Of a DNA stretch of 64,000 nucleotides, positions 17,209-27,168 are shown piece by piece (the stretch's first letter is position 1; the number at the start of each line of letters is the position of its first letter). The stretch comes from Porticoccaceae bacterium (GTDB lineage Bacteria > Pseudomonadota > Gammaproteobacteria > Pseudomonadales > Porticoccaceae). A program made the translations under genes and the position numbers. The notes under the pieces were generated by a model. The model saw only the letters and a program-made list of their open reading frames with translations, was not told where the DNA came from and ran no database searches. The stretch spans positions 1 through 64,000 of the forward strand of contig CACEBC010000001.1 in the NCBI GenBank assembly GCA_902557735.1, written 5' to 3'.

Positions 17209-17922
17209 TCATTGGATAGCAAAAACCTCCTCTAGGAAATCCGTCAGCAGAGCCCAAGATCTTCTATCTGCCTCTCTAGAATAGACGGTCCCGAAATCAG
17301 GATTGTCCGCCAAAGGGTTTGTAAACGAATGCATTGAGGTACCATAAATATGGAGCTGCCAGTCCACATTTTTCTCATCCATTTCTCTGTAAAACGACTC
17401 AAGCTGATCATCCCCTACCATCGGATCTTGCATTCCATGCATGGCCAAGATCTTGGCGCAAATCGGTTTCCTTTGCAGCTCGGCAGGACAATTCAAAAAT
17501 CCATGGAAGCTTGCACTCCCCTTCAAATCGACGCCCGTTCGTGCAAGGTCAAGAGAAACCAATCCGCCAAAACAATATCCGATAATGGCGATTCTTGATT
17601 GATCCACACCAGGAATTTCCTTCACGCACTCATATGCCGCTGAGACTCTCTGAGCTAGTTCCTCGCGATTATCGAGTAGGGGCTGCATTCTAGCGGAATT
17701 TTCCTCGTTACTAGACCCTGTAATTCCATCCCCATACATATCGAGGGCGAAACCCAGATAGCCCATCGATGCCAGCAACTCGGCCTTCTGTTCAACAAAT
17801 CTATCTCGACCAGCCCAAGTATGAGCCACGATTACGGCGGGAAACTTTGCTCCCTCTGGATGGGCTGCATAACCCAGATATGAAGAACCACGTGTATGAT
17901 AATCTATAACTTCAGTTTTCAT
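17209..17922 (-). CDS. Dienelactone hydrolase family protein
   Basis: A 237-residue alpha/beta hydrolase. The nucleophile is cysteine, C117 in IIGYCFGG, with D166 and H198 completing the triad, as in dienelactone hydrolases. AAAGGAAAATTT directly before the ATG at 17922 supports this start over an ATG nine codons upstream. It follows the HMG-CoA lyase gene in the same direction after 54 bases. No other dienelactone-pathway gene is present, so it may act on another ester or lactone. Confidence 0.88.
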   Translation of the reverse strand: MKTEVIDYHTRGSSYLGYAAHPEGAKFPAVIVAHTWAGRDRFVEQKAELLASMGYLGFALDMYGDGITGSSNEENSARMQPLLDNREELAQRVSAAYECVKEIPGVDQSRIAIIGYCFGGLVSLDLARTGVDLKGSASFHGFLNCPAELQRKPICAKILAMHGMQDPMVGDDQLESFYREMDEKNVDWQLHIYGTSMHSFTNPLADNPDFGTVYSREADRRSWALLTDFLEEVFAIQ

Positions 17923-17976
17923 AAATTTTCCTTTGCTCCCCTCGCCCAACTTTCATTTAATGGGTGGAATTAATTT

Positions 17977-18867
17977 TTAAACTAGTGCATGTCTGACCTT
18001 AGATGAATTTAGTCTATCCAATTTCTCGCAGATGTAATCTCCTGCCGCAATTAACTTAGGCAAATTAACACCGTGTTCGACACCTAGCCCATTTAGCATG
18101 TAAACGAGATCCTCCGTAGCTAAGTTTCCAGAGGCTCCTTTTGCATATGGGCAGCCACCCAAACCTGCCACTGCGCTGTCTACAACCGTAATGCCTTTCT
18201 GCAGTGACATCAAAACATTTGCTAGCGCTTGACCAAAAGTATCATGCATATGGACCGCCAGTTTGGTTGAAGGAATCTCGTCCAATAAAACCTCCAATAG
18301 CTTCTCCGTATCAGCGGGTGTTCCAACACCAATGGTATCTCCCAGTGAGATCTCATAGCAACCCATCTTCAAGAGATCTTTGGCCACGTTTAAGACTTTA
18401 TTGGGGTCTACCGCCCCCTGATAAGGGCAACCAAGCACACATGACACGTAACCCCTTACAGACATATCAAGGCCAAGACTCTTTTCCATAACAGGTTCAA
18501 ACCTTTTAAGACTCTCAGCGATGGAGCAATTTATATTTTTCTGACTAAACTCTTCAGAGGCTGCCGCAAACACAGCTACCTCTGAGACCCCGCAATCAAT
18601 CGCTCTCTCCAATCCTCGCATATTTGGTGTGAGGGCGGCATACGTGTTGGTATTATTCCTCGGCAACTGACTGAAAATTTCTTCGCTGCCTGCCATTTGA
18701 GGGACCCACTTGGGGCTAACAAAGCTACCCACCTCGATGTAACGTAAACCCGCCCCAGTCAGGCGATTCACCAGTTCTAACTTTGTCTCGATCGAGAGGG
18801 ACTTGCTCTCATTCTGCAAACCATCTCGAGGGCCAACCTCGACTATTCTGACCTTTTCGGGATACAT
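17977..18867 (-). CDS. liuE: Hydroxymethylglutaryl-CoA lyase
   Basis: A 296-residue lyase cleaving HMG-CoA to acetoacetate and acetyl-CoA, the last step of leucine degradation. GPRDGLQNE near the N-terminus (catalytic arginine and metal aspartate), HMHDTFGQALAN (metal histidines) and the C-terminal GLGGCPYAKGASGN loop with its cysteine are all present. A strong AGGAGGG ribosome site precedes the ATG. It follows liuC directly, without the liuD gene that normally sits between them. Also annotated mvaB in other species. Confidence 0.95.
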   Translation of the reverse strand: MYPEKVRIVEVGPRDGLQNESKSLSIETKLELVNRLTGAGLRYIEVGSFVSPKWVPQMAGSEEIFSQLPRNNTNTYAALTPNMRGLERAIDCGVSEVAVFAAASEEFSQKNINCSIAESLKRFEPVMEKSLGLDMSVRGYVSCVLGCPYQGAVDPNKVLNVAKDLLKMGCYEISLGDTIGVGTPADTEKLLEVLLDEIPSTKLAVHMHDTFGQALANVLMSLQKGITVVDSAVAGLGGCPYAKGASGNLATEDLVYMLNGLGVEHGVNLPKLIAAGDYICEKLDRLNSSKVRHALV

Positions 18868-18987
18868 AATTTGCCCTCCTAAAATTAATTGTTCCTCAAA
18901 TACTGATCTTGGGGAAGTAAAAAGGTGAGAAAAATAAAAAACAACTGAATCATTGTTTTTTCAGAACAAGCCACAAATGAACAAAAG

Positions 18988-19773
18988 TTATCGCATTAAC
19001 CAATTTGGTTTTCGCTTCTCTAAAAAGGCGCTAAGGCCCTCCTGCCCCTGCTCACTCACTCTTATATCAGCTATGAGCTTACATGTTTCTTCAATCAAGT
19101 CTCTGTCGAGCGCTCTGGACTCGACCAAAGAGACTAACGCTTTTGCCTTTTTTGTTGCTTGGGGACTATTGGCCAGTAAAGCAGCAACCATGTTCTCTAG
19201 GCAACAATCGAGTTCTTCTCTGTCTAACACCTCGCTGACTAAACCGAGCTCTTTTGCTTTATGTGCTGAAAATCGTTCCCCTGTAACGAAGTACCTCCTC
19301 GCTGCTCGGGGGCCTATTGCCGGGACCACATAAGGGCTTATCGTAGCAGGAATTAATCCAAGCTTGACTTCACTCAAGGCAAAACTCGAGTCAGCCTCGG
19401 CTAGGGCTATATCACAGCAGCTTATCAATCCGAGTGCTCCTCCCATGGCAGCACCTTGAATTCTCACTATTGTGGGCTGAGGCATTTCATGCAGCGACTG
19501 AAACATCTCGCTCAGAACTTTTGCGTCACTCAGATTCTTCTCATGGGAGTATGATGCCATCTTTTTCATCCACGCAAGATCTGCGCCGGCAGAAAAGTTT
19601 TTCCCGCTCGAACTCAGAATCATTAGTCGCACATCTGGATTAAATGCAATGCCACAGAAAGCATTCGTCAGCTCCCTAATAATCGCGTCATTGAATGCAT
19701 TTTGCTTCTCGGGATTGTTCAATGTTACCCGAGCTACTCCATTATGTTCTACTTCTACTATTACTTTGCTCAT
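18988..19773 (-). CDS. liuC: Methylglutaconyl-CoA hydratase (enoyl-CoA hydratase family)
   Basis: A 261-residue crotonase-fold protein. The oxyanion-hole segments KNFSAGADLAWMKKM and IQGAAMGGALGLISCCDIALAE, and the FALSEVKLGLIPATISPYV stretch, are typical of LiuC/AUH-type hydratases, which convert 3-methylglutaconyl-CoA to HMG-CoA. Position between the MCC beta subunit and HMG-CoA lyase supports the assignment over general fatty-acid hydratases. Confidence 0.92.
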   Translation of the reverse strand: MSKVIVEVEHNGVARVTLNNPEKQNAFNDAIIRELTNAFCGIAFNPDVRLMILSSSGKNFSAGADLAWMKKMASYSHEKNLSDAKVLSEMFQSLHEMPQPTIVRIQGAAMGGALGLISCCDIALAEADSSFALSEVKLGLIPATISPYVVPAIGPRAARRYFVTGERFSAHKAKELGLVSEVLDREELDCCLENMVAALLANSPQATKKAKALVSLVESRALDRDLIEETCKLIADIRVSEQGQEGLSAFLEKRKPNWLMR

Positions 19774-19898
19774 GGCGCATCAAATCACCTTTGCTTTTAT
19801 CTATGCTGAGGCAAAATCCAGTCACAAAGATCTGCCAAAGAGGTTACTTTTTGATTTATGTTTAATTTGTGCAATTATCAAAGGAAAGGTGCTCTTAA

Positions 19899-21506
19899 TC
19901 ACATCCGGAACACACCGAATTTGGTCTCTTCGATGATCTGATTGTGGCAGATAGAAAGTGTGTGACCGAGAATATTACGACTATGAGCAGGATCAATAAC
20001 CCCATCGTCCCATAATCGAGCAGACGCATAGTAAGGATGTCCTTGATACTCATAATCATCAATTATGGGTTGTTTAAGTTTTGATTCGATTTCCTTCGTC
20101 CACTTCTTACCTTCACGTTCATATTTATCCCGCGTCACCTGGGTCAGCACGCTTGCTGCCTGTTCTCCACCCATGACAGAGATTCTCGCATTGGGCCACA
20201 TAAACAGAAATCTCGGATCATAGGCACGCCCGCACATCCCGTAATTACCCGCCCCATAGGAGCCACCTATAACCAAAGTGAATTTCGGTACCTTAGCTGA
20301 AGCAACCGCAGTAACCATTTTCGCTCCGTTCTTTGCAATCCCGGTATTCTCAAAGTGTTTTCCCACCATGAAACCAACGATATTTTGAAGAAAAAGAATC
20401 GGAATTTTTCTCTGCGCGCAAAGCTCGATGAAGTGCGTACCTTTGATCGCTGACTCACTGAATAAAATACCATTGTTAGCTACGATCCCGATCGGATAAC
20501 CACAAATTCTCGCGAAACCACATACCAAAGTGGCGCCATAAAGTGCTTTGAATTCGTCGAAATCGGAGCCATCCACTACGCGGGCTATAATCTCTCTAAC
20601 ATCAAAAGGAGTCCTCGAATCGTTTGGAATAATCCCATAGATTTCTTTGGCATCGAATCCAGGTTCTACTGAATCTCGGATATCCCCGTTAGTCGGCTTG
20701 ACTCGATTCAATCGTGTTATGGCCTTTCTAACTAGTTCGAGTGCATGCTGATCGTTCTCGGCATAATGATCCGTCACACCAGACTTTCGGCAGTGCACAT
20801 CCGCCCCACCAAGATCCTCAGCATTGACGATCTCGCCTGTAGCTGCCTTCACCAAGGGCGGCCCCCCTAAGAAGATTGTTCCTTGATTCTTCACGATAAT
20901 CGATTCATCTGCCATCGCAGGGACATAAGCCCCTCCAGCAGTGCACGAACCCATTACTGCAGCAATCTGGGGAATATTCTTTGCCGACATGTTCGCTTGG
21001 TTGAAAAAAATCCTTCCGAAGTGCTCGCGATCAGCAAAAATTTCATCTTGTCGCGGTAAATTGCCTCCTCCAGAGTCGACCAAATAAATGCACGGTAGAT
21101 TGTTCTGCTCAGCAATTGCCTGTGCTCGAAGATGTTTTTTTACAGTCAGCGGGAAGTACGTTCCTCCTTTCACTGTCGCATCGTTGGCTACTAGAACGCA
21201 GTCTTGGCCGCTGACCTGCCCAATCCCGGTAATGATTCCAGCAGCAGGTACGTATTCGCTGTATACCTTGTGAGCGGCCAACGGAGACAACTCAATGAAA
21301 GGAGTATCTGGATCAAGCAAGCCCAGGATTCGGTCTCGGGCCAACAGTTTTCCGCGACTCACATGCCTTTCGCATGACTCGGCACCACCGCCTTTGGCGA
21401 TGCTATCAAGTGTCTGATTCAAGTCATCAACTTTGGCCTGCATTGCCTTGGCATTAGCGGCAAACTGAGTACTTTTAACTTTTATCTTAGTCTTTAAAAT
21501 CGCCAT
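19899..21506 (-). CDS. liuB: Methylcrotonyl-CoA carboxylase, carboxyltransferase (beta) subunit
   Basis: A 535-residue carboxyltransferase of the MCC beta type. The N-terminal half binds the acyl-CoA ([21 protein letters not shown] region) and the C-terminal half the carboxybiotin ([50 protein letters not shown] stretches, seen from about residue 370). It transfers CO2 from carboxybiotin to 3-methylcrotonyl-CoA. Its partner, the biotin-carrying alpha subunit LiuD, is not encoded in this operon or elsewhere in the window. Confidence 0.95.
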   Translation of the reverse strand: MAILKTKIKVKSTQFAANAKAMQAKVDDLNQTLDSIAKGGGAESCERHVSRGKLLARDRILGLLDPDTPFIELSPLAAHKVYSEYVPAAGIITGIGQVSGQDCVLVANDATVKGGTYFPLTVKKHLRAQAIAEQNNLPCIYLVDSGGGNLPRQDEIFADREHFGRIFFNQANMSAKNIPQIAAVMGSCTAGGAYVPAMADESIIVKNQGTIFLGGPPLVKAATGEIVNAEDLGGADVHCRKSGVTDHYAENDQHALELVRKAITRLNRVKPTNGDIRDSVEPGFDAKEIYGIIPNDSRTPFDVREIIARVVDGSDFDEFKALYGATLVCGFARICGYPIGIVANNGILFSESAIKGTHFIELCAQRKIPILFLQNIVGFMVGKHFENTGIAKNGAKMVTAVASAKVPKFTLVIGGSYGAGNYGMCGRAYDPRFLFMWPNARISVMGGEQAASVLTQVTRDKYEREGKKWTKEIESKLKQPIIDDYEYQGHPYYASARLWDDGVIDPAHSRNILGHTLSICHNQIIEETKFGVFRM

Positions 21507-21517
21507 TTAATCTCTCT

Positions 21518-22687
21518 CTAAGATGTTTGAGAAAAAAGTTCTCGGCCTATCAGCATTCTTCTAATCTCGGAAGTACCAGCCCCAATCTCATAGAGTTTCG
21601 CATCGCGCAATAATCGACCGGTTACATAATCATTTGTGTAACCATTACCACCCAGAGCTTGAATAGCTTGCAACGCCATTTGCGTTGCCTTCTCGGCTGT
21701 GTAGAGAATTACTGCAGCAGCATCTTTCCTTGACTCATGACCCAAATCGCAGGCTCTAGCAACTGCATAGAGATATGCGCGCGAAGCGTTTAACTCAGCA
21801 TACATATCCGCAATTTTTCCCTGCATTAACTGAAACTCCCCAATAGGCCGACCAAACTGTTTTCGCTCATGAATGTAAGGTAGCACTGCATCGAGACAAG
21901 CCTGCATAATACCAACTGGGCCGCCAGAGAGAACGGTTCGTTCAAGATCCAGCCCGGACATGAGAACTGCGATACCACGGCCTTTCCCGCCTAGAATATT
22001 CTCCGCTGGCACTTCACAATCTTCGAAAACAAGTTCGCAAGTATTTGAGCCCCGCATACCAAGCTTGTCTAATTTCTGATGCCGCGAAAATCCTTTATAA
22101 TTGCGCTCAATAATAAAGGCGGTAATCCCCTTAGAACCGGCTTTTGCATCGGTTTTAGCATAGATTACAAAGGTGTCGGCGTCAGGTCCATTGGTGATCC
22201 ACATCTTGTTCCCATTTAGGAGGTAATAATCTCCCCGAGCCTCTGCGTTGAGTTGCATACTAACGACATCACTACCTGCGTTTGGCTCACTCATTGCAAG
22301 AGCACCTATATGCTCCCCCGAGCACAATTTGGGGAGATAAGTTCGCTTTTGGTTTGCGTTACCATTTCTATAGATCTGATTAACACATAAATTCGAATGA
22401 GCCCCATATGATAAGCCGACCGACGCAGACGCACGCGAAATTTCCTCCATGGCCACACTATGAGCAAGGTAACTCATATTTGAGCCGCCATATTCTTCGC
22501 TCACAGTAATACCCAACAACCCCAAATTTCCGAACTTTCGCCAAAGATCCATTGGAAAATCATTAGTGCGGTCAACATCTGCTGCTCGAGGAAAGAGTTC
22601 GTCGCGACAAAACCTAAAAACAGTGTCGCGAAGCATGTCTATATCTTCACCAAGATTAAAATTTAATGAGGGGTAGCCAGTGCCCAT
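21518..22687 (-). CDS. liuA: Isovaleryl-CoA dehydrogenase
   Basis: A 389-residue acyl-CoA dehydrogenase, first enzyme of the liu pathway. The substrate loop [17 protein letters not shown] contains the glutamate that is the catalytic base in isovaleryl-CoA dehydrogenases, rather than the C-terminal glutamate of medium-chain enzymes. [10 protein letters not shown] and KMWITNG are FAD-binding signatures, and IQALGGNGY is in the usual place. Eleven bases separate it from liuB. No MerR-type LiuR regulator gene is adjacent. Confidence 0.95.
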   Translation of the reverse strand: MGTGYPSLNFNLGEDIDMLRDTVFRFCRDELFPRAADVDRTNDFPMDLWRKFGNLGLLGITVSEEYGGSNMSYLAHSVAMEEISRASASVGLSYGAHSNLCVNQIYRNGNANQKRTYLPKLCSGEHIGALAMSEPNAGSDVVSMQLNAEARGDYYLLNGNKMWITNGPDADTFVIYAKTDAKAGSKGITAFIIERNYKGFSRHQKLDKLGMRGSNTCELVFEDCEVPAENILGGKGRGIAVLMSGLDLERTVLSGGPVGIMQACLDAVLPYIHERKQFGRPIGEFQLMQGKIADMYAELNASRAYLYAVARACDLGHESRKDAAAVILYTAEKATQMALQAIQALGGNGYTNDYVTGRLLRDAKLYEIGAGTSEIRRMLIGRELFSQTS

Positions 22688-22916
22688 ATACTTTCTATGC
22701 CTCCGAGAGTGTATCTTTCTATGTTATTAATATCGTCTAACAATCCCAAGCAAAAATCGGAGACAAGTCGAAAAACCGGATTGGAACTAAAATACTTGAC
22801 CGGATAGAATACACGAAAAAAAAAAATTAAAAAATACGGATCGTTAATGTTGTAAAAACAAAAGCATTTGAAATGCCACGAGAATCCGGAAATAAGACAA
22901 AAAAACAGGTGTTTTT

Positions 22917-24155
22917 ATGCCCAACGTAACTGCAACTAAAGTGCTGAATTCAAAAACCGAGAACTCGATTTTACCGGTATACAAAGGTCCGTCGGCGCTC
23001 TTAGATGCGCTGCAAGACTTGCATGACGAGATAATCAAAGCGTCAAGTCAAATGGAAAATTCGAAGGCGATGGAAAAATCAGTTTTCCAGAAGATTGTGG
23101 ACACTGGCTTATTAAGGGCATTGCATCCGAAGGACTTAGGTGGCGCCGAGTACTCGGCACCTGAAATGCTACCCCTAATTGAGGAAATCGCTAAGGCGGA
23201 CGGGTCAACGGCGTGGTCTTTCATGGTTGCCGCAGAGATGCCAGCAATCTTTCAGCGGTTTTCAAAACTGGTTCAATCGGAAATTTTTAAAGACAGTTGT
23301 GACGTGCTTGCGCGGGCGCCGCTTACGCCGCAACCTGGCACCAAAAAAGTTGATGGAGGTTTTTTAGTCAACGGTACCTGGCCATTAGCCAGCGGCTCAT
23401 ATGTCGCAGACTGGTTTATTGTTGCCGGTTTAGTGACCGATGAAAGAGAAGTCAGCGATAACCACCTGATTGATCTACCAGAATTGAGGATCTTTCTGAT
23501 CCCAGGAAACGAGGTTAAAAAGCTAGATAACTGGTCTTCAATTGGATTGAGAGCAACCGAAAGCCATGATGTAAAGGTAGAAAATATCTTTGTACCAGAT
23601 CCATATAGTGCAGTTTTTACAGCGAATTCGCCGCATTCGGAAGAGGAAGGGGTTTCAACGATCGGTCGCGTTTCTTTCTACACGTCAATGGGGCCTCTCC
23701 ATCTCGGCGTCATATTAGGAATAACCAGAGCAATGCTCGACGAGCTTATCCAACTAGGTCAAACCAAGCGGCCCTTCTTGGAGCCTTCCATCGTCTACAA
23801 GGACCATGCCGATTTCCAACGAAAAATCGGCTCTATGGAAATACGTTTAGCTGCAGCCAGAAATTTCGCTATGCACGAGAGTGATCAAATTTGGGCAGCA
23901 GGCGGAAAGGCAACAGCCATTGAGCGAACCCGATACAGGGCAGCAACTGCTTACGTGCACGACGAGTGCTCCAAAATCGGTTCGGAGATATTCCGCCTTG
24001 GCGGCACGGGGGCGCTATATAACCACTCAACTCTTCAGCGCAGGTTTCGTGATCTCACAACCGCTTGCCAACATATAATGGGGAACCAAGAAATCGGAGC
24101 GTCCTTCGGTGCACTTGCGCTCGGCGCAGATCTCGCCAACGCAGAAGCGCTGTGA
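22917..24155 (+). CDS. Acyl-CoA dehydrogenase-fold flavin monooxygenase (group D, HsaA/DszC-like)
   Basis: A 412-residue protein of the acyl-CoA dehydrogenase superfamily. The N-terminal domain (VDTGLLRALHPKDLGG), the ADGSTAWSFMVA helix, SGSYVADWFIVAG and the C-terminal RRFRDLTTACQHIMGN motif match the two-component flavin monooxygenase branch rather than true dehydrogenases. Such enzymes use reduced FMN or FAD supplied by a separate reductase to hydroxylate aromatics or oxidise S or N. No reductase gene is next to it. It diverges from liuA across 229 bases and stands alone. Confidence 0.85.
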   Translation: MPNVTATKVLNSKTENSILPVYKGPSALLDALQDLHDEIIKASSQMENSKAMEKSVFQKIVDTGLLRALHPKDLGGAEYSAPEMLPLIEEIAKADGSTAWSFMVAAEMPAIFQRFSKLVQSEIFKDSCDVLARAPLTPQPGTKKVDGGFLVNGTWPLASGSYVADWFIVAGLVTDEREVSDNHLIDLPELRIFLIPGNEVKKLDNWSSIGLRATESHDVKVENIFVPDPYSAVFTANSPHSEEEGVSTIGRVSFYTSMGPLHLGVILGITRAMLDELIQLGQTKRPFLEPSIVYKDHADFQRKIGSMEIRLAAARNFAMHESDQIWAAGGKATAIERTRYRAATAYVHDECSKIGSEIFRLGGTGALYNHSTLQRRFRDLTTACQHIMGNQEIGASFGALALGADLANAEAL

Positions 24156-24584
24156 GTCCCTCTACTCTGTCTTTAAATATCGGACACCGAGGTGTTCAGT
24201 TGCATGAGGCCTTAAGCCTTTTAATGGGGATAATGGGCATTACTTATAAAAGCTGCAATATTTACTGAGGCTCTTGCAATAGTGGTTAAACTAATGACTT
24301 TATGGCCCGCAAACAGAGTGCGAGAGGCTGCAACTGCTCTGATAAGAATATATTATTTAGAAGCTGCCCCAATTTGCAAAGAAGATGCATGCAGATCGGC
24401 AACCTAAATTGTCCTCAGCGCAATTGGATTCAGAGAGACCAGCTCTCATGTGCGAAGACGCTTCCAACACCAACTAATTGATTGTCACGATATTATTTAA
24501 AATCTTGGCAACGAAGCTCTTCTGGTATGCCAATATTTGGAGCGGAATTCGCCGAAGCAGCCATTTAATACTCGGAACTGGGAA
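24156..24584. other. Gap between convergent monooxygenase and amidohydrolase genes
   Basis: No gene recognised on either strand. A weak hairpin AGGC-CTTAA-GCCT followed by TTT lies near 24209-24224 and could end the monooxygenase transcript. Nothing else stands out. Confidence 0.35.
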
Positions 24585-26297
24585 TCATCGCTCGAATACC
24601 ACATCGCCATTAAACATCGTCAATTGGATCTGAGTGTCACTTATCTGTGAGACTGGAATTTGAAACAAATTTCGATCTAGCACCGCAAGATCTGCTAGTT
24701 TGCCAACCTCGATACTACCCAACTCGTTCTCTAGACCCATAGCATATGCGACGTTTAAGGTGTACGCCTTGAGGACAGAGGCAAGATCAATGCGCTGACT
24801 CGGGTTATGCGCGGGACCTTGATTAGAATAGGGATCTTTTCGAGTAATGGCTACTTCTATTGCCGGAAAAGGATTCATGTCTGTTATCGGCCAGTCACTC
24901 CCGATTACTATTCGTGCACCAGATTCCATTATGCTGGCGATTGGATAGAACCTGTTAACTCGCTCGAACCCAATCAAACGAGGGTATATCGTGAGATTAT
25001 ATGATTCTGGGTAAGCCCAGAGCGTGGAGAAACTCGCTATGATATGCAACTCTGCAAACCTTTCTAGATCTTTCTTATCCACTAGTTGCAAATGTGTCAT
25101 GACATGCCGTCTATCTGATCGCCCATTGGTTTTTCTCATGGCAGCAAAAGCATCGAGCGTTTTCCTAATCCCGAGATCTCCAATCGCATGCACATGAATA
25201 CTGATCCCAGTTTTGTCAAACGCAATAAAAAAATCTGTCAACTCCTCGACCGAATAGAATGTATTAAGCGGAACAATTGAATTTTGAAGGTAGGGAGCTA
25301 GCAGCGGTGCAGTGCCATTATCTATGACACCATCGACGAAAACCTTCACCGAATTAGGTTTGAAATTTGGAGTTTCTAGGTCCGGCCTTTTTGATAAGGT
25401 AAGGTAAACGTTTTCATCAAAAGAGCCAAGAGTCAAACCCAAAGGTGTCAACGCTGCCAGCACGCGCATATTCAACTCACCCAATTGATCCAATTCCTTG
25501 AATAACTCTGCTTGCTCGAGATTAAGACCTGGCTCTATTGCTGATGTTATGCCGAATTCCAGCGCCCGTTTTGTGGCCTTTAGAATATATCGAAGTCGTT
25601 CCTCCCTTGAGCTGGAGGGCTCTGCAAACTCAACAAGTTGAATAGCTCTCTCATGCAACAATCCCGTGGGTTTTCCCGTGATCGGGTGTCGTTCTATCTT
25701 GCCATTTTCTGGATCTTCAGAATTTTCATCGATTCCTACAATATCCAGTACCACTTGATTAACCCAAATCGAATGCACATCGCTTGATTTCACTACTACG
25801 GGTAGATTTGGAAAGAGATGATTGAGGAATTCAGGGGGTGGACTGCCCTCAGGGAAGGCTGCTCGCGCCCAGTCTGTCGCGATTAGCCAATCCCCTTCTG
25901 AGACATTCAACGTCTCGGCACATTGCAGAAGAATTCGTCTAATTTCGGCCGATTCCTCCACGTAATTTAAGTCACATCGTGAAATTGAATCCCCGCCATA
26001 TAACAAGTGTATGTGAGAATCACCGAAACTTGGCATCAGCATGCGATTTTTCAGATCAATTACAACCGTTTGAGGGCCTATTAGCTTCTCGACTTCAGCA
26101 TTTCCACCTACCATATGAACTCGTTTTTCAACTATTGCAACGGCTTGAGCCCACGGCTCTGCTGGATTTAAAGTATAAACACCGCCGTTAATAAACACAT
26201 GATCAGCTATTTCAGTAGGTCCAGATTCATGACCAGAGGAGCACCCAAATAGACATAAAAGATAAGCTGCCAGGACAGTCCTTTCAGCAGCAGACAT
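24585..26297 (-). CDS. Lipoprotein amidohydrolase, YtcJ-like (amidohydrolase family 3)
   Basis: A 570-residue metal-dependent hydrolase with the HxH pair H95-H97 in GDSHIHLL, a VVKSS lysine, the HAIGD and THLQLV histidine motifs and the final aspartate in IGSDWPI. Starting at 26297 gives a lipoprotein signal with lipobox LFGC and C19 as the lipidation site, so the enzyme is probably anchored in the periplasm. An upstream start at 26369 would overlap the preceding gene and spoil the signal. Family members hydrolyse N-acyl or amide bonds. It is the last gene of operon I and might release the amine that the operon degrades; that is inference. Confidence 0.87.
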   Translation of the reverse strand: MSAAERTVLAAYLLCLFGCSSGHESGPTEIADHVFINGGVYTLNPAEPWAQAVAIVEKRVHMVGGNAEVEKLIGPQTVVIDLKNRMLMPSFGDSHIHLLYGGDSISRCDLNYVEESAEIRRILLQCAETLNVSEGDWLIATDWARAAFPEGSPPPEFLNHLFPNLPVVVKSSDVHSIWVNQVVLDIVGIDENSEDPENGKIERHPITGKPTGLLHERAIQLVEFAEPSSSREERLRYILKATKRALEFGITSAIEPGLNLEQAELFKELDQLGELNMRVLAALTPLGLTLGSFDENVYLTLSKRPDLETPNFKPNSVKVFVDGVIDNGTAPLLAPYLQNSIVPLNTFYSVEELTDFFIAFDKTGISIHVHAIGDLGIRKTLDAFAAMRKTNGRSDRRHVMTHLQLVDKKDLERFAELHIIASFSTLWAYPESYNLTIYPRLIGFERVNRFYPIASIMESGARIVIGSDWPITDMNPFPAIEVAITRKDPYSNQGPAHNPSQRIDLASVLKAYTLNVAYAMGLENELGSIEVGKLADLAVLDRNLFQIPVSQISDTQIQLTMFNGDVVFER

Positions 26298-26334
26298 TTC
26301 GAAAATATTCCGACTTTGGCATCTCAAACCCCTT

Positions 26335-27168
26335 CTAGCCTGTTGTTTTATCGCGATAATCAAACACATTGAGCTCTATAAAAGCAAAAGCCACGATCCA
26401 TAAAAATGCATCCCAGAAATCAAGAAAAACACCACTAAAACCCCAAAAGATGGCACAACCCAGCAAGAATGAATAAAGCGTTACCTTGGCGAAATTTAAG
26501 GCCATTGCCAATCTAACATCTGTCTCAAATCTTGACTTTATCCAATCATCGGCTTCCAAAATTATGACAATCAGAATCCATGTGCTTGCGTTAATCACGT
26601 CCGTCAGTGCAAGATCTTGTGAAGCCGATAAAGTGTTGATATCGGCAATCCGATTTTTCGCAGGATCGCGGTAAAGGTTATCGCCGCTCACCAAGCTTGC
26701 GCAGTTTTCAGTATCAACCGTGGAAAATAAATCGAGACTATTCATAAAGACTAGGTCATCGCTCAAGTGAGCACATAAGTCCAGAATCTCAGATGGCTCA
26801 AATGCAAGAATGCCCAATAACCTAATAATATAACCATACAGAGCATAGACTATGAATCCGTAACACAGAGCCTTTATACCGCCAATAATCCAAGTTATTT
26901 CAGGTTTTTTTGAGACGTCACGGGAAAGTACTGAAGTCTCTAGATCAAACATAAATAAAAGCATGATCCACGACAAAGTATCAATTGTAACAGCATAGGC
27001 CTCAACGACCTGCGACCACTGCAGTTCCGCACCAAACACTTGCTGTGATGCCGCGTAGTCTTGCAGAAAATATTGCACTGCGTTAAACCCGAGGAGGGCA
27101 AAGACACTGTACTTGAAAATATTAAACCATAGCGATGAACGCGCTTCTGCCGGCGCCTGGTTCATCAT
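26335..27168 (-). CDS. Membrane protein of unknown function (paralogue of the 54144-54989 product)
   Basis: A 277-residue protein with about six hydrophobic segments. I do not recognise the family. Motifs shared with the protein encoded at 54144-54989 are TIDTLSWIMLLFMFDLETSVLS in the first half, a central loop with LCAHL and TENCASL (possible disulfide pair), STWILIVIILEADDW, and near the end FLWIVAFAFIELNV. Acidic residues inside or at the ends of membrane helices are conserved (DLET, IELN). Its ATG overlaps the stop of the upstream aminotransferase (ATGA), so it is a true operon member. Confidence 0.8.
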   Translation of the reverse strand: MMNQAPAEARSSLWFNIFKYSVFALLGFNAVQYFLQDYAASQQVFGAELQWSQVVEAYAVTIDTLSWIMLLFMFDLETSVLSRDVSKKPEITWIIGGIKALCYGFIVYALYGYIIRLLGILAFEPSEILDLCAHLSDDLVFMNSLDLFSTVDTENCASLVSGDNLYRDPAKNRIADINTLSASQDLALTDVINASTWILIVIILEADDWIKSRFETDVRLAMALNFAKVTLYSFLLGCAIFWGFSGVFLDFWDAFLWIVAFAFIELNVFDYRDKTTG

